A stretch of DNA of 64,000 nucleotides, from positions 1 to 64,000 of the forward strand of contig SNVD02008062.1 of NCBI GenBank assembly GCA_013180625.2, in the 5' to 3' direction. A program made the translations under genes and the position numbers. This DNA is from Boswellia sacra (lineage: Eukaryota; Streptophyta; Magnoliopsida; Sapindales; Burseraceae). Numbering within the stretch: the first letter of the stretch is position 1; each line of letters begins with the position of its first letter. The notes below the pieces were generated by a model. It saw only the letters and a program-made list of their open reading frames with translations, did no database searches and had not been told where the DNA came from. Shown here in pieces: positions 54,366 through 64,000 of this stretch.

Positions 54366-55922
54366 AGCTCTATTGCCTATTTGAACGTGACATATCTACC
54401 TTTATTGATTGAATTGAGGTCTTTGGGAATTGAGTTAACAATAAATGACTCAAGTGTACTACTAGCCAATTTCCATGTTAGACATACTTTAATGAATAAA
54501 GTTAGAGATGCACAAGTACAAGATCCTCAATTAATGAAACTGATAGAAGAAATGAAGAAAGGCCTACGATCAGACTTTGTGGTTAGAGATGATGGAGCAT
54601 TAGTTACGGGAAATAGACTTTGTGTGCCCAACATTGAAGAATTAAAGAAAGAGATTATGGAAGAAGCTCACTTTCCGGCCTATGTAATGCATCCAAGAAG
54701 CACTAAGATGTATCGTAATTTGAGAGAACATTATTGGTGGCAAGGTATGAAGCAGGAAATTGTAGAATTTGTGTCTCGGTGTTTAGTTTGCTAACAAATC
54801 AAAGCTGAGCACCAGAAACCTGCGGGACTCTCTCAACCACTTCCTATTCCTCAGTGGAAATGGGAACACATTACTATGGATTTTGTGGTAGGACTTCCAC
54901 GTACTATGGCTGGTCATGATGCTATTTGGGTGGTGGTAGATCGTCTTACAAAATCTGCACACTTTTTACCTATCAAGGCTACTTATTCATTGAATAGGCT
55001 AGCTAGTATTTATGTAGCAGAGATAGTCTGTCTTCATGGTGCACCTGTTTCAATCATATCAGATAGAGACCCACGTTTCACTTCCAGATTTTTGCCTAGC
55101 TTGCAAAAAGCTTTAGGCACAAGATTGAATTTCAGCACAGCTTTTCAACCATAAACAGATGGTCAATATGAGCGTACCATTCAAACTCTTGAAGACATGC
55201 TTAGAGCTTGTGTATCGGAGTTTAAGGGCAATTGGGATGTTTATTTGCCTCTAATGGAATTTGCTTATAATAATAGTTACCAATCTAGTATTGAAATGGC
55301 ACCTTATGAGGCTCTATATGGGAGGAAATGTAGAACACCAATATGTTGGGATGAAGTGGGTGAGAGGAGACTATTGGGACCAGAACTAGTACAGGATATG
55401 AATAAAAAGATAGTTATCATTAGAAACAAGATGAAGGCAGCACAAGATCGACAGAAGAGTTATGCTGATAAGCGTAGAAGAGATCTGGAGTTCCAGGTGG
55501 GAGATAAAGTGTTCTTGAAGATATCTCCTTAGAAAGGTGTGCTTCGTTTTGATAAACATGGGAAACTAAGTCCGCGTTACATTGGGCCTTATGAGATTAT
55601 AGAGCGTGTAGGCACAGTCGCTTACCGTTTAGCTTTGCCTCCAGAGTTGTCAAAGATACATAATGTGTTTCATGTCTCTATGCTCCGTAAATAGGTGTAT
55701 GATCCAAGGCATATCCTTCAACAGCAGCCAATTCAATTAAAAGAAGACTTGACTTTTGAAGAAGAACCATTAAAGATTAGATAATGGAAACAACAAGTAC
55801 TTCGCGCCAAAACTATTCCATTGGTTAAGGTATGGTGGCGAAATCACTCGAAGGAAGAAGCTACGTGGGAGCCAGAGGACGTTATGCGAGCTCAATACCC
55901 ACATCTCTTTCTCTCAGGTTAG
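54366..55922 (+). pseudogene. Chromovirus integrase and chromodomain
   Basis: The zinc finger has His residues in EAHFPAYVMH and Cys in RCLVC (54669-54793). The core has Asp in MDFVVGLP (about 54876), Asp in SDRDPRF (about 55060) and Glu in DGQYERTIQTLEDM (about 55170). The C-terminal domain has LSPRYIGPYEIIERVG and the chromodomain ends VKVWWRNHSKEEATWEPEDV near 55825-55890. Stops at 54792, 55152, 55531, 55692 and about 55782 interrupt one otherwise constant frame. The chromodomain would steer integration to marked chromatin. Confidence 0.88.
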
Positions 55923-55928
55923 TAATTT

Positions 55929-55960
55929 TGAGGACGAGATTTTTTTTTAGAGGGTAGTAT
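55929..55960 (+). other. Chromovirus polypurine-tract region
   Basis: GAGGACGAGATTTT then TTTTAGAGGGTAGTAT directly before the LTR start TGTAAAGCCC. The GAGGACGA phrase and AGAGGG tract are usual just before the 3' LTR in this group; the purine run is decayed. Confidence 0.65.
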
Positions 55961-58438
55961 TGTAAAGCCCATTAATTTTTTTTCACCTAAGCCTAGCCCA
56001 TCATTTTAGCCCAGCCCACAAATTCAATTATTTTCTTTACATCTATATTAAGCATTAATTACGGTATAATTAGAAAAGAAAAGAGAAATTTTAGAAGAGA
56101 AGACAGAGGGGTAAACGTGAGGAAGGGGAAGAGAAAACAAGAGAAGATTTTTGATTTTTTCTAAAAAATTTGAAGATTTTAAGGTAATTTCTTCATCTCT
56201 TAGCTTAATTAGACTATGGAATTTCAGTTCTACCTCTAGATATATATTAGGAGGATCTTATTTGATATTTGGAGATGTTATAGAGAGAGAAATTAGAGAG
56301 ATAAATGAGATTTCCATGCTTATTTAGGCTTCAATTTCTTGTATTTTGAAGGAATTAAAGTTTTGATGATAATTATGGAAAACTAGGGTTCTGTGAACAG
56401 TATATATTCCAAAACTTGTTGCAGTCTGTTGGCTTTGAATCTGATTCTGAAATTTATATATGTTAAAATAGACATCCTAAGGATTTGTTCAAAATTGGAT
56501 TCACTAAAAAATGTTGAGTACACAATTTTATATGAATTTTCGAAGTTTACTGTTCACTACTGGGAATTCAATTTTTCTGGAGAAAATCAGTTTTGGGTAA
56601 GTTATTGGAGGTATCTAGAGGTCTTCAAAAATTATGAAATTTGGGATAGGAGTTTGTATGTATGTCTAGTTTAAATCTGCAGAGTTTTGTGATTTTAAAA
56701 ATTTAGTACAAATTATCATATACTTTGGAATAGGGAGAGGTCAGTTTTGGAAGGGAATTTACAGAATTTGTGTATCTGGAAAAATGAAGGATTTGAGGTA
56801 TCTAATGAACATAGAATGCTATGAAATTTTATATGGTATTAGATATATATGTGTAGAAAATTTTTATAAAATATTAGACCATTGGGATGAGTCAGTTAAT
56901 TACTAAAAATCAGAGAACAATAATTGCTCTGTTTAAGAAGTTTGAAAATAGAGTTAATTAGGAGAATTGGTATGTTATTGGTGAGACTGCGGTTTTATGC
57001 TATTAAAGTATTTTATTTGGGTTTTTCCTTAGGTGAGACTGCGGTTCCTAATCCATACCTAAATCCGATCAAGGAAGGGGTTGCCACACGAGTTGATCCA
57101 CGAGATAGTGAGTGGGAAAAATATTTTTTTTCCCAACAATTGCACTATAAATTATAAATTTCTATTTTTTTATAATTATTAGCGAAACTTTATTATGTCA
57201 GTAAATCGATATTCCTTTATTCTTCCATGACGCATATTTCATGGTTTATTAAATTTTGTCTATGCAGTTATTAGAAAGAATTGTTTAATGTTTTATAGAT
57301 TTAGAAAAAGTAAAGAATTGAATTTTTATGTTTTACTAAGCTAGTACCCAATTCATTCAGATAGTGAAATTATAGAGGTCTTCGGGACCCATTTAGGCAC
57401 ACATAGAGGTTTTGGGCCGTGTAATCTGGATGTTTAGCCCTTTCGGGGTAGCTATGCACATGTGTAGGATCAGTATAGTGATATATTAGCCTGAGCAATC
57501 CTAGCCCCGCCGGGTCATGATCAGACAGATTAGTTTGGGTACTTGATTAGTGAAACTATAATGATTTAGAAATTTAAAATGTGAAATGAGTTTTATGAGA
57601 TTTAGAACCTTAATACATTTATCAGATTGAATTTTGAATGCAAGTGGAAATACCTTAGAAAATTTTTATATTATAATTTTGATTATGTGAAAAGCGTATA
57701 AATTATTTAAAGATTTGCTTCCTCGTTTTCGTAACTTTTCTAAGTAGTTTTCTAATCAATGTTAGTAAAGCAGAATTTGAATTAATTAATTGTTGTGATA
57801 TATTATTTTATTTTATGAAAATTTCCATCTATTTTTAATGACTCCATCCCACTCACTGAGGTTATACCCACCATTTTTCTTTTTTTTTTTTTAAATCCAT
57901 TTTTTTCTCAGGAGATTGCAGTGTTCAGTCAGAACGCCCGTAGCTGCTTGAGGTTGGCTATTTGATGAGGCTCTGAGAACTTTCTTTTTGATAGCTGATT
58001 TCACTTTTGTAGATGATTTTTGTTACATGTGTATTTTTTTGATACTATATATACATCAAGGATTTTGTTTTAGTTTCTTTTAAAAACTTTGCATAATCAT
58101 CAGGCATGAGTTTTTGAGGAAACTTATATTAAAATCCTAGTTGTAAACTTTTTGAATTGTAATAAATTATATTTGAGGCCGGGGGCCATATTTTATTTTA
58201 ATGACTGTTTTAGAGATACAATTGTCTTAATAGAGGACTTAAGGCCCCAAAAACAAAGTTAGTAGTTATATAAATATTTTAGAAGTGTTGAATTTTGTGT
58301 ACTTGGCATGGGGATTAGTCTAAAATACAGGGGAGACTCTGCCAAATTTTCTTAAAGTAGTATATCTTAAAAAGGTTAAATTTTCTTAGCACAGTTTTAG
58401 GCACAATTCGCTCGTGTAGCTAGGGGCGGTTCGTGTCA
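55961..58438 (+). mobile_element. 3' LTR of the chromovirus, full length
   Basis: 2478 bases from TGTAAAGCCCATTAATTTTT to GGCGGTTCGTGTCA. Its right 1.56 kb is shared with 48541-50079. The sequence after it (CAAACTACCC) belongs to a Tat LTR, so this end is an intact insertion boundary. Confidence 0.9.
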
Positions 58439-60165
58439 CAAACTACCCTCATCCATTCAAAGATAGGTTCAGGAAGTTAGGTGTGAGCCTTTCAACTCAC
58501 CCGGATATAAATCCGGCCTCCACTTGGAAAATACTAAATGGGAATAGCTCATGATGTTATTTAATCCAATTGAGTAGTTCATTTTATGCACACATTCTCA
58601 TTTTTATCTTCATTAAACATACGAGGTGATTATTCAATCAAAACATTAATATATTCATACAAAGAAAGAGTGAGGGAATATATTAAATTTCCATCATACA
58701 TGGGGAAAGGGAAGTGGATTACAAGAATTGTTATTCAATAATAAAAATTTTCCAAACATTCAAATACATTTAAAACTCAATAGATGATGAATTCCTCACC
58801 AACATATGCGAGTTTATTCAACATCTATTACACTTCCTACATGTCCATTCAAACAAAGTTTATTAAGACATTTATTCTTAGTGATGGTCCCAAACCATCA
58901 ATGTGAGTCTACTATCACTTCATGGCATCATACAAATACATTTCTTAATATACAAACATATATACATTCATAAATCATGGGAAGCCATCATCTAATGTCA
59001 TGGCATCTAGCCTAGATTTTGATAAATTCTATCATGGCAATTCTACCAATTGCTTATTCTAGCATAACTCATATCAATTATCATGACATTTCTAGCCTAA
59101 CAAGTCATTCATAGCATATTCTAGATTAATCATGTCATTTCTAGCCTAATTCAAGTAATTGAAATCAATCATAGCTTTTCTAGCTCGAACAAGACATTCA
59201 AGGGCAAAACGATAACTCTTACCTATTCTATGCTATTTCCTAGCATTCAGTAAAGCAAATAAAATTTATTGAGATGATTCTAATCATGTGCTCTTAAGCT
59301 TGATTCTAAACACGTTCTCCTAGTCATAATTCTAAGCATTTGACCTGCTTATCCATCTTACAAAACAAATTGGTTAGCACAATTTGTAATAACCTTAGAC
59401 ATGCTCCTAAGCATAAAATTAAACCCTAAACATGCTTCTTCTAAGCAAGAAAAATAAAAGAGAGAATATGAGGGAGGAAAGAATTCATCTATCAAGACGT
59501 ACCCTCTCCGGGTTTAGAGCAATAAAACGCCTAAAAAAATATTTATACCAGAAAAGACTTCTTGAATTCTCGAGCGTGCCTTCAAGAGAGAGAAAGGTGA
59601 TTGTATTCGACAATTGGTGTGTCTTGCAAAGTGAGAGAATGGGGGTTTATATATGAGAGGGGTGAAGATGAAAAAAGAAGTTTTTTAAGCCAATTTTTTA
59701 AAATAAGCCAACAAGGGCCAGGCGGCTATCTCTAGACGGCCAGCTATTGGCCAACAGTTGGGTGGCTGTCAGATAGCTAAGCAACTATCTTGAACAGCCA
59801 AGCGGCTGTTTGGTGGCCGGCCGGTCAATATCTCTTCGGCCCTTTCCTTTTTTATCACCTGTCGATGCAGTCCCTTTAGACCTTTGCTCCTTCGATCATG
59901 CATAACTTCTCAAGTTCAACTCCCACTTGTGATCCATAAATTTCTATGAAAACTAGACATCCGTAGCTTCACAACGGTATGACTCATCATTAAATTCTTC
60001 CTAGATTAATTTTTGTGGTTTTTCAAAATCATATATTAGTTGTTGAGACTCTTCACCAACTCCTTCTCACCCTTCTCTTCTTGACCCTCAAAGGCATTTT
60101 TATCATTTTTTTGCTCAAAATCTACCTTCATTTCATCCTCGAGCCTCAAAAATTCAGTGTCTACA
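58439..60165 (-). mobile_element. Tat family-1 LTR, minus strand
   Basis: On the minus strand it starts TGTAGACACTGAATTTTTGA at 60165, the best-preserved family start in the window. It runs through TATA (about 59645-59654) and the repeat blocks to the AACTACCC stretch at 58441, where the chromovirus LTR begins. About 170 bases of the usual tail are missing on that side. Confidence 0.8.
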
Positions 60166-61205
60166 CATCATTAATCATTCATAAACTATATTAGCCATGC
60201 ATAATTAATATCTAAACATCATATAATTAACCACTAACCATGCTTAATTAACATCTAATAACTATATAATTAACTACTAACCAACAATTAATTATCTACT
60301 AAGTAGACGTAATTAAGGACTAATTTATTACATAATTAAATATTAAATGAGTTTAATTAAACTACTAATCCTAAGCTAAACATGGCAATTAACCAAACTA
60401 ATCCTAAATTAAACATGACAATTAACCAATAATTAACTAAACTAATACTAAAGTAAACATGGCAAATAACTAAAAATTAACTAAACTAATCCTAAACTAA
60501 ACATGGCATAATCATTTCTAATTATAGTTAAACATGGCAAAAACTAAACTAAAATAATATTAAAACTAAAGAGGAGGCCCTCATAAAATTTATTGAATTT
60601 CAGATTTAATCGAAAATCGAATCTTGAACTAAATTGGCATCCTAGAATAATCCAAGGGACACCAGAAACACCAAGAAAACACTAAAAATATTTATACTAG
60701 AGAAAGATTTTAAAAAATTTTCAAAACCTCTAAAAAATGCTCGGTTTCAAGTATTTTTCCCATAACCCCTGGATAACTTAAATAGGGAGTTGAGTGCCCT
60801 TATATAGGCTCCTAGTTCCCAAGAAATGAGCTCTTTTCCCGATGTGGATTTGTAGCTTTGAGGTGCATGCTATTAGGTTAGAGATGCCACTAGGGTTTCC
60901 ACATGTTAGAATCATCACCTTTGCCTAGGGGCATGTGTCTGTAATATTAGAGGTGCCAACCCTATTTCTAGGTTTTCGCTCCTGGCGCATACTGTTTGGG
61001 TCCCCGTGTGCATTGGGTGAACATAGTCCAAGCGTCTCGAACTCTTCCACTAGTACCGCGCCAGTCCTAAGCCTGCTTGGCTTTTCTATCCCATTCTTGG
61101 TGTTTGATTTTCAATGTTCTTGCTAGTCTCTAAAGGACTTCTTATTATTGTCTCCAGTTATCATTGTCGGGCCTCTAAATCACAAGCAAAATTTCAGTGC
61201 TTACA
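60166..61205 (-). mobile_element. Tat family-2 LTR, minus strand, partial
   Basis: On the minus strand it starts TGTAAGCACTGAAATTTTGC at 61205 and matches the plus-strand LTR at 43162 over about 1 kb, including the 35-base repeat zone (about 60350-60560). It ends exactly at the LTR terminus at 60165, so the family-1 element went into it. Confidence 0.75.
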
Positions 61206-61922
61206 AGATTTTACATGGTTCGGTATTAAAACCTACGTCCATGTATAGGTTTGAGGTGCAATTCACTATGCTTTCTTTGTATGTTGATCTAATCTTTACA
61301 AAACAAATCTCTCAAGGACTCAACACTAGTGACATTGTACACTCTTGTTGTAGCTTACTTAACATGATACTATTAAGATTAACTCAACATATGATCTTGT
61401 TGCAGACTTATGCAAGTACCTAAGTTTTTAAGTCTCACACAAATTATAACACTCAACAGAAGCTTACAGCTTCATACAAAAAACACAATAGACATTAAAA
61501 GACATACAGAGCTTGCTCTCCTTCATTAAACTTAAATTGCGTAACTTGCAAGGTATAGCAGCAGCTCATTATATAGCTCTGTTTGTTATGCTATAGGTGA
61601 ATTCTTTTAGGTACATGGTTAGCTCTAAGAGGAATAAGATTAGGATATAAACAAATAGTCATACTATAATTATCCATTATAGATAAATATCCATATTCAC
61701 CTAATATATATTAGGATAATATGTATAATATAGGATAATCTACAAATGCATTTGTCACATTGTCAAAATATGATATTTACCTAACTCAAAGTTTTCCTTC
61801 ATAAGATGCCAAATATATAAGGCATATGTTATGCACATGCATGTGGACCCAACAAAAATAATTAATTTGAATAATTAATTTTTAACCAAACATATGAAAT
61901 ATATATATATATACATATATAT
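61206..61922. other. Unclassified AT-rich stretch
   Basis: No gene recognised. The phrase ACATGGTTCGGTATTAAAAC followed by CCTACGTCCATG (about 61213-61245) is the kind found in many plant Copia LTRs (compare ACGTGGTTCGGCAAACCTTG at 24849), so an old LTR piece is possible. The right end is an AT-dinucleotide run (61895-61922). A 91-codon frame (61148-61423) has no recognisable motif. Confidence 0.4.
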
Positions 61923-63541
61923 TGTCAGAACATGTACTCAATTCTAATCTAATCAGCATAGTGGAAGCAACTCTAGATTAGGACCTTGCGATCACAGGCT
62001 TTTAAAATTTGTGCTTTCTTCCCACTTTAGTTCCTAAGTATGTTTCACAAATTCAGTTTGAACTAGATATGTGGGCATCTTAAATTCTCAAGACTATGTC
62101 CAATGAATAGTGTCAAATGAATAATAATGAATGACCAATGGCAGCCTGTATTGGTTCACTTCAACTCTACCGACACTGACCTAATTCTTCCTTTTTATGT
62201 TTCTATTAATCTATGCCTAATTCTGATTAGTAATCCTAATCCTATTAGGCTTAGTTTAACTAAATTTTGATTGGGCTTTTAACACTTAATTAGGTCTAAC
62301 CCAAATTTGTCTAGGCTTTCAATTAATCAGATTAATTATAAGCCCATCAATATAATTAATTAAATTGGTCCAAATACTCTATTATTTAATTAACTAAATA
62401 ATGAGCCCATTTACTAGTAAGTAGATTTAATTTAATACCTAGGCTTTATTCTCCAATAAATCCAATTAATTTAAACAATCAATTTCTCAAATCCAATCCT
62501 TGTTCAAACAATTTATATTAGCTTCCCAGGGAACCTTGATAGACATATTTAATTACAAGCTCCAATAGATTTGGCCTAGTACCTTATTATCTCATAATAG
62601 TAGTAGGCCCCACCTATTGACTTTGGTCTACTATAGATCCAAAGCTACACTCTTGAATTAAATATTCTTTATAGAAAGTTTAATAATTTAATCTGATTAA
62701 ATTTTTCTTTAGCCCTATCCATTAAGTATTAGGTTTACATAACTAGTCTTCATGGAATATCAATAATTGGAGCTAGGTATCAGTTAACGTTTTATCCCCC
62801 TAATTACATCTTGAGTCCTTGATACCAATTTTATACCATTTAAATGGGTTAAGATTTATTAAAATAAGACCTAGTTTAATGAACATCCTTAATTAAACAT
62901 TGGCTAAGATTTTACCATTTAAAACCTTGTAAACCTATCAAGTTGGTACTCTACAATCCTTTTGAAGTCATGAATTCCATATATATGGTATAGTGTCTAC
63001 TAGCATATAGATTTTATAATCCTAACTAGCCAAGGTATTGACTTTTAGATCTCACTTTTTATTCTAGTCAAAGACTATAGCCTATATACTAGAGGTATAC
63101 TGCCTACTAAGGATTAAGATAAGAATGCCTTTAATGCTCGGTTGTGGTAATTTATATTCGGTCACGATATTTCTACTACGTGTTATAGTTCCAAATGGTC
63201 CATGTTCATTGCATGAATTAATGCACGAGTATCTTTGTCTTGACATCTCCACTTCAAATGGTTAGTAACCCGCTACTTCCCCATTGAAGGTAAACAACAC
63301 TACAACCTTGTCCAAATAAAGCGCCCATCTATTATTTATAGATTTTGAGCTAGTTTTGAGCTATGATAAAGTTCTATATTTCAATAGATCTCATATGTAC
63401 AGCACTTTATCAATGTACAAGCTCTATAGCTTTTAGTCAATGATACAATCATATTTGGGTACAAATAAATAATAACTACTTTATTTATTATTAATGCTTA
63501 CAAATTATAGAGAAATAACCATATTGTTAGGGCATATTCCT

Positions 63542-63545
<4 letters not shown>
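61923..63545 (-). mobile_element. Copia-type solo LTR in a TA microsatellite
   Basis: On the minus strand it starts TGTTAGGAATATGCCCTAAC at 63545 and ends GTTCTGACA at 61923, 1623 bases. TATAT lies on both sides, but the surroundings are TA repeats, so the duplication proves little by itself. The start resembles LTRs of the Angela/Tork kind of Copia element. No coding part is linked to it. Confidence 0.7.

Positions 63546-63592
<47 letters not shown>
63546..63592. repeat. (TA)n microsatellite
   Basis: About 23 TA units; a shorter piece of the same run lies on the other side of the solo LTR (61895-61922), split by it. Confidence 0.9.
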
Positions 63593-63594
<2 letters not shown>

Positions 63595-63679
63595 CGCCGT
63601 AAAATCTAATAGCATATTATTGTATTAAATAGGATATTTCTAACAAATTTAAAATTCATTAATGAATTACTTGATTTAT

Positions 63680-64000
63680 TAATAAAATAAATGAGGCTCA
63701 AGGATGAAGCATGGATGAGTGTTGAGCAATAGAAATGACCGAAGTAGCCTTGGAAGCAAAGAGAAGAGAAATGAGAAGAAACCAACCAAAAGCTTGGAAA
63801 ATTAGTACATGACTTTGAAAAATCACAAAAATTAATCTACAAGAAATCTGATGATAAATCATAGATCATTATGAAGATACAGATGTCTAGTTTTCGTATA
63901 AATTTATGGATCACAAATCAGAGTTGAACTCGAAGAGTTACGTGTGATTGAATAGCCAAAGGTCAAAAGGGACTACTTTGTAAAAAATGAGAAATGAAGG
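63680..64000 (+). mobile_element. Tat family-1 LTR, 5' part, cut by window end
   Basis: From ATGAGGCTCAAGGATGAAGC on, it follows the first ~320 bases of the family-1 LTR (ATGACTTTGAAAAATCACAAA and GGATCACAAATCAGAGTTGA stretches). The terminal bases are decayed, so the start is uncertain by about ten bases. The rest lies outside the window. Confidence 0.75.

Larger units (their letters stand above)
48541..58438 (+). mobile_element. Del/Tekay-like chromovirus with nested solo LTR
   Basis: 5' LTR (48541-50079, left ~0.9 kb missing), PBS for initiator-Met tRNA, gag, inverted protease piece, RT, RNase H, integrase, chromodomain, PPT and full 3' LTR (55961-58438). Gag-pol order and the C-terminal chromodomain place it in the chromovirus group. 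It carries at least seven in-frame stops, one frameshift and a 1.7 kb Copia solo LTR in RNase H. LTR differences by eye are about 5 percent. Confidence 0.88.

Noticed and set aside
61148..61423. Host gene exon (91 codons)
   Set aside because: It crosses the LTR boundary at 61205 and shows no domain or splice context.
63546..63592. TATAT as firm proof of target duplication for the last solo LTR
   Set aside because: The flanks are TA repeats, so any frame gives TATAT; the call rests on the LTR termini instead.
1..64000. tRNA, rRNA or typical host protein-coding gene
   Set aside because: No cloverleaf, rRNA core or unrelated multi-exon gene was recognised; the only spliced-looking gene is the antisense PMD remnant within element C.

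Overview
This window reads as plant nuclear DNA, most likely from a flowering plant: AT-rich, gene-poor heterochromatin built almost entirely from LTR retrotransposons nested in one another. I found no convincing host gene, tRNA, rRNA, CRISPR array or DNA transposon. The species cannot be named from what I see. The recognised groups are Ty3/gypsy of the Tat-like type (two LTR families), the Athila-like type and the Del/Tekay-like chromovirus type, and Ty1/copia of the SIRE/Maximus-like type plus one other Copia-type solo LTR. Group names rest on domain motifs, primer-binding sites (PBS) and polypurine tracts (PPT), not on a database search.

Layout. 1-3757: two minus-strand Tat-family-1 LTRs. 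3758-10084: decayed plus-strand Tat element A (gag C-terminus, protease, RT stub, RNase H, integrase, antisense ORF). 10085-13029: an LTR, leader and gag N-terminal half of a second Tat copy (A'). This gag is split by Tat element B (13030-33909), a 12.3 kb element without RT or integrase that itself carries an 8.6 kb Copia element (17844-26416, target duplication AGTGG). The A' gag resumes at 33910, runs into protease, and is interrupted by an Athila-like solo LTR (35731-37257, target duplication TGTCC). 37290-38823: a minus-strand Tat LTR. 38824-43161: the 3' part of Tat-family-2 element C, with an antisense plant-mobile-domain (PMD) gene remnant and dyad-rich tandem repeats; its 3' LTR starts at 43162.

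44984-48470: Athila-like 5' LTR, PBS, gag, protease and RT start. 48541-58438: Del/Tekay-like chromovirus with both LTRs, interrupted by a solo LTR of the same Copia family (52226-53958, target duplication GCTTG) and carrying a small inverted protease segment. 58439-61205: minus-strand family-1 LTR beside a family-2 LTR. 61923-63545: a minus-strand solo LTR inside a TA microsatellite. 63680-64000: the 5' end of another family-1 LTR, cut by the window end.

How it works together. The parts form an insertion history rather than a pathway. Exact or near-exact target duplications give the order: Copia in Tat B, Tat B in Tat A', and a Copia solo LTR in the chromovirus. LTR-pair differences judged by eye (Copia a few percent, chromovirus about 5 percent, Tat B about a tenth) agree with that order. 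Only the Copia element is close to coding-competent, and it too has frameshifts and one premature stop. The most unusual content is the antisense gene material inside the Tat elements: a PMD-like gene with its own TATA box and apparent introns in C, and a different antisense ORF family in A and B.
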